DNA from: Calditrichota bacterium
Lineage (GTDB): Bacteria; Zixibacteria; MSB-5A5; GN15; FEB-12
DNA: 8,246 bases
Direction of reading: 5' to 3'
Assembly: GCA_008501655.1 (NCBI GenBank)
Contig: QQUK01000109.1
Span: forward strand, 1-8,246
Under the pieces are notes generated by a model. It was not told the DNA's origin, ran no database searches, and saw only the letters and a program-made list of their open reading frames with translations. Of the stretch, positions 5,874 to 8,246 are shown piece by piece. The translations under genes and the position numbers were made by a program. The first letter of the stretch is position 1. Each line of letters starts with the position of its first letter.

Positions 5874-6299
5874 ATGGCAACTCAAAGATTTCTGACGCTA
5901 CTCTTTTGCATCCTGGTCGCATTACCACTGACAATCGGTTGTAATTCACAAGATTCAACATCTCCGCTTGGTCCACATGAATCACTCATTCCACCTTATG
6001 AAAAACCTAATCAGCCACCGGTAATCAATTGTTTTAACTGTTCTGAGTCATCGGTGGTACCGGCTACTCTGGTTAATCTAACAGTTGATGCTTTCGATCC
6101 GAATGGTGACGAACTCACTTACGAATATTCTATCTCCGGTGGGAACTGTGTGAGTAATTGTGAATCAGCCTGTTGGACTCTTCCTGAACAGGAAGGTCTC
6201 TACAAGGCATATGTTGTTGTTTCAGACGGATTCTACAAAACAATCGAAGAGGTTGAAATTGATGTCAGAGAAAATCCGATTCTGCCTATGGACAGATAA
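5874..6299 (+). CDS. Small cysteine-rich Ig-like lipoprotein
   Basis: A 141-residue predicted lipoprotein of unknown function. Residues 1-22 are a signal peptide with a long hydrophobic core ending TIGC, so Cys23 is the likely lipid-bearing residue; threonine at -3 makes the lipobox loose. A polar, proline-rich tether follows (about 24-50). Residues 50-132 form one Ig-like domain of the PKD/cadherin-like class, shown by DAFDPNGDELTYEYS, then WTLPEQEGLY and VVVSDG, each with the family's usual spacing. Five cysteines decorate this domain (53, 56, 92, 96, 100). Three of them replace the usual Gly/Ser-rich loop before the tryptophan, so disulfides or metal binding are possible. It is probably membrane-anchored, facing the periplasm or cell surface. 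It has its own terminator. The cytolysin-like gene downstream on the same strand starts with a similar tether (Ser/Thr/Pro after Cys), but no direct link is shown. Confidence 0.85.
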   Translation: MATQRFLTLLFCILVALPLTIGCNSQDSTSPLGPHESLIPPYEKPNQPPVINCFNCSESSVVPATLVNLTVDAFDPNGDELTYEYSISGGNCVSNCESACWTLPEQEGLYKAYVVVSDGFYKTIEEVEIDVRENPILPMDR

Positions 6300-6323
6300 G
6301 TGTCCATCTGTGGAGTTCCTACG

Positions 6324-6358
6324 CTGCCTGAAGTCTTCTGATTTCAGGCAGTTTTTTT
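6324..6358 (+). terminator. Intrinsic terminator overlapping the end of the opposite gene
   Basis: CTGCCTGAA (6324-6332) and TTCAGGCAG (6343-6351) form a perfect 9-bp stem with a ten-base loop, followed by seven T (6352-6358). It ends transcription of the lipoprotein gene. The T run and the distal stem arm also encode the last residues and stop codon of the minus-strand gene. In the minus direction no T run follows the hairpin, so it should act one way only. Confidence 0.92.
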
Positions 6359-7015
6359 GATATGGTCAGTAATTGTAGTCAGTTTAAATGATTGAGTAAG
6401 AAATTTCTTATCAGGATGCGATGAAATCCATTTATCTCTTTTTATTCTGACAGATTCATCCTTACTCAAAGAAGGTGTATTAAACACTGATAGTATCCAA
6501 TCATAAATCTCAGGTACAGCACTTACTATCGTAAAATCTGAATTGCTGTTTTCAAAAGCATCTGAATATAAATAAACAGTATTTATTTTGGATACTAATT
6601 TTGAATAAACAGATTCATTATCTAACTTTATTTGAAAATCGGATGGCAGGATCAGTATAGATATCTCATTTTCAATGATTTTATCAGCTAATGCATTTGA
6701 ATCCGGATTTATAAACATGGATTTTTTATCCGGCCAGATATCAAGCATTCCATAAGATGCCGGAGGGTTCTGAAACTGTAAAGAGTAGAACTTAGGATAA
6801 ACAGCTTCATCTAATCCTTCTATCCTTTTCAAATTATAATAAGCTGTCATATAAGCTAATATCAATAATGCAGCATCAACTCCTTCAACTCTTTCAGGAG
6901 CTATGACAGCAAGATTGACATCAATAGAATAATGACTTAATAATTTTTCATGTGTAATATGTTGACCATTTTGAGAAATTTTAAAATCAGAACTTTTAAG
7001 AAATGTTGAATGCAT
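6344..7015 (-). CDS. Unrecognised cytosolic protein divergent from the cytolysin-like gene
   Basis: I do not recognise this 223-residue protein. It has no signal peptide and no clear membrane segment, so it is probably cytosolic. Visible traits are a hydrophobic helix-like stretch AALLILAYMTAYYNL near 48-62, alternating beta-like segments (ISILILPSDF, NTVYLYSDAF, DFTIVSAVPEIYDW) suggesting a mixed alpha/beta fold, and a basic C-terminal third rich in Lys and Ser. No cysteine is present, unlike its two neighbours. Its last codons and TGA stop lie inside the terminator of the lipoprotein gene. The ATG at 7015 has only a weak ribosome site, but a TTGACA promoter with 17-base spacing lies upstream. 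It shares a 203-bp control region with the cytolysin-like gene, so roles in its regulation, folding or self-protection are thinkable but unsupported. Confidence 0.75.
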   Translation of the reverse strand: MHSTFLKSSDFKISQNGQHITHEKLLSHYSIDVNLAVIAPERVEGVDAALLILAYMTAYYNLKRIEGLDEAVYPKFYSLQFQNPPASYGMLDIWPDKKSMFINPDSNALADKIIENEISILILPSDFQIKLDNESVYSKLVSKINTVYLYSDAFENSNSDFTIVSAVPEIYDWILSVFNTPSLSKDESVRIKRDKWISSHPDKKFLTQSFKLTTITDHIKKTA

Positions 7016-7051
7016 AAACTGTCTTTACTTTCTTATTCAATTGGCATCATA

Positions 7052-7080
7052 AATATGATATTTATTGTATTGTTTGTCAA
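7052..7080 (-). promoter_or_regulatory. Promoter of the unrecognised minus-strand gene
   Basis: On the minus strand a perfect TTGACA (7080-7075) is followed after 17 bases by CATATT (7057-7052), which matches four of six -10 positions. Transcription would start near 7045, giving a leader of about 30 bases before the ATG at 7015. Confidence 0.6.
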
Positions 7081-7109
7081 TAGATTCATGTTTACCAGAT
7101 GTTTTTCGG

Positions 7110-7121
7110 CTTGTTAACAAG
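7110..7121. promoter_or_regulatory. Perfect 12-bp palindrome between divergent promoters, possible operator
   Basis: CTTGTTAACAAG equals its own reverse complement over all twelve bases. It begins 30 bases beyond the -35 box of the minus-strand gene and ends 19 bases before the -35 box of the cytolysin-like gene. That place suits an activator or repressor acting on both promoters. The regulator is unknown. Confidence 0.5.
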
Positions 7122-7140
7122 ATTAACTATGGGAATAATA

Positions 7141-7169
7141 TTGACATAATAGACATATATGACTATTTT
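7141..7169 (+). promoter_or_regulatory. Promoter of the cytolysin-like gene
   Basis: A perfect TTGACA at 7141-7146 is followed after 17 bases by TATTTT at 7164-7169, matching four of six -10 positions. Transcription would start near 7176, about 43 bases before the ATG at 7219. Confidence 0.6.
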
Positions 7170-7218
7170 ATAGGTATATAAACTTTTAAATCATTAATCT
7201 TTTTTACAGGAGAGCAGT

Positions 7219-8246
7219 ATGAGTTACTGTTATAGATATTTAAAGATCTTTCTCCCTTGTATTTTTATCATCTTTGTTGTTTTATTTATAAGCTGCAGTG
7301 AAGAAACATCCCCAACACAATCGACACCAGCTAAAGCTGATGTCAATACGTATATGAGTTCACTCCCTTCCTGGAACTCATTCTGCCCATTGCTTAGTCC
7401 TTGTGATTCAGCTATTGGCGATCCGGTAGAAAATCTTGATGTCGGTGCCGGAATGTTCTGCCGTACGATTCCATGTTCAATAACTGAAACTCCGGAAGAT
7501 GTAGTTACATACGGTACATTTTCAAATATCCTATGGCTTGGTGCATTAATACAGGGTGATAGTTATGCCGGAGGAATGGGATCTCTTGAAGAGCTCCCAA
7601 TACGTCAGCGTGCTCCGCTCAGAGTTGGTGTAAATTTCTTAAGTGGTGATTCAATTAGTATGACTGTCCAGAATCCGACGGCATCTACGGTAGGACAAGC
7701 TATCGGAACTTTGATTTCAAATGCTCAGGACAGCGGACTCCATGCCGGTTCTTCGGTTTTCTTTACACAAAAAGAAATGCATAATGTTAAGCAGGGTATG
7801 TTGAGTCTCGGATTATCAGCAAAATTTATGGGAACTTCAATCAAAAACAAACTTGACCTTTCTGCTGTAAAGAAAAAACATACCATCACAGCATACTTTA
7901 AACAGTTAATGTTCGAAGTATATGTAGAACTCCCTCAGACGCCATCTGAAATGTTCAGTTCTGAGTTTACCGATACAAAAATGCAGGAACAAGTGAATAT
8001 AGGGAATATTGGACCGGACAACCTGCCTGTCTATGTCGCCAGAATACAATACGGTCGTATTTTGGTTCTGTCAATGAGTTCAGATTCATCTATTGTTGAT
8101 ATGCAGAATGCGTTAAAAGCTTCACATACATCTTTTAACATCACCATGGATACTAAGTATTCTGAGATACTTGCAAACTCTGAAATGGAAGTCGTTACAT
8201 TTGGCGGTGATGACGCTTCGGCCCTAGCGATGCTTCAAAGTGGCAA
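7219..8246 (+). CDS. Cholesterol-dependent-cytolysin-family lipoprotein (C-terminus beyond window)
   Basis: This open frame runs off the window with 342 residues read. It looks like a thiol-activated (cholesterol-dependent) cytolysin, a family of secreted toxins whose monomers form large beta-barrel rings in target membranes. By eye it lines up with perfringolysin O: VNTYMSSL with the family's N-terminal INKYIYSL; LGALIQGDS with YPGALQLAD; VQNPTASTVGQAIGTLI with VDDPTYGKVSGAIDELV; YFKQLMFEVYVELPQTPSEMF with the KQIFYTVSADLPKNPSDLF block; PVYVARIQYGR with the VSNVAYGR block; and NSEMEVVTFGGD with NSSFTAVVLGGD. The regions that become membrane hairpins would be about 183-217 and 290-311. The receptor-binding domain 4 and its undecapeptide are beyond base 8246. 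Oddities are a lipoprotein-like signal (LFISC, Cys26) and four cysteines at 56, 62, 81 and 86. AGGAGA lies five bases before the ATG, with a TTGACA promoter upstream. Family assignment is confident; toxicity and target are not shown. Confidence 0.85.
   Translation, partial: MSYCYRYLKIFLPCIFIIFVVLFISCSEETSPTQSTPAKADVNTYMSSLPSWNSFCPLLSPCDSAIGDPVENLDVGAGMFCRTIPCSITETPEDVVTYGTFSNILWLGALIQGDSYAGGMGSLEELPIRQRAPLRVGVNFLSGDSISMTVQNPTASTVGQAIGTLISNAQDSGLHAGSSVFFTQKEMHNVKQGMLSLGLSAKFMGTSIKNKLDLSAVKKKHTITAYFKQLMFEVYVELPQTPSEMFSSEFTDTKMQEQVNIGNIGPDNLPVYVARIQYGRILVLSMSSDSSIVDMQNALKASHTSFNITMDTKYSEILANSEMEVVTFGGDDASALAMLQSG

Noticed and set aside
5850..6299. Start of the Ig-like lipoprotein at ATG 5850, giving 149 residues
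   Set aside because: The Shine-Dalgarno AAGGAG at 5862-5867 lies inside that version and serves ATG 5874, which also gives a cleaner signal peptide.

Overview
The window comes from an AT-rich bacterial chromosome. A Gram-negative-type (diderm) envelope is likely: one gene encodes an exported beta-barrel-like protein ending in phenylalanine, and two genes begin with lipoprotein-type signal peptides. Clear Shine-Dalgarno sequences precede most genes. TTGACA promoters with 17-bp spacing and hairpin-plus-T terminators are visible. The lipoprotein style (short Ser/Thr/Pro tether after the cysteine, then a DPNGD-type Ig-like domain) would suit the FCB group or a related candidate phylum, but I cannot place the organism from sequence alone. 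No transposase, phage gene, CRISPR array or rRNA is visible.

Left part (1-1800). A glutamine synthetase gene (N-terminal 134 codons only) and a small VOC/glyoxalase-fold gene lie on the minus strand behind a tRNA-Thr(CGT), with no terminator seen between the tRNA and the VOC gene. A plus-strand gene for a small exported beta-barrel-like protein follows, starting at TTG behind a strong Shine-Dalgarno. It ends in a strong terminator next to a minus-strand tRNA-Leu(TAA).

Centre (1843-5519). A tight minus-strand operon reads MATE-family transporter, queF, queC, queE, queD. QueD, QueE and QueC make preQ0 from dihydroneopterin triphosphate and QueF reduces it to preQ1, the free precursor of the tRNA base queuosine. 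The GTP cyclohydrolase I step (folE) and the tRNA-insertion steps (tgt, queA, queG/queH) are not in the window. The MATE exporter as the promoter-proximal gene is unusual. The leader contains a GTGAAA-N10-TTTCAC dyad.

Right part (5520-8246). This is the most unusual region. A small cysteine-rich Ig-like lipoprotein (5874-6299) converges on an unrecognised 223-residue cytosolic protein (6344-7015, minus). That gene is divergent from a large gene running off the window end (7219-8246, plus). The latter is not explained by any housekeeping role: its translation aligns through domains 1-3 with the thiol-activated, cholesterol-dependent cytolysin (CDC) family, yet it begins with a lipoprotein-type signal and carries four extra cysteines near its N-terminus. 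The two divergent genes share a 203-bp region with two opposed TTGACA promoters flanking a perfect 12-bp palindrome, suggesting joint control. The C-terminal receptor-binding domain of the cytolysin lies beyond the window, so its target cannot be judged here.
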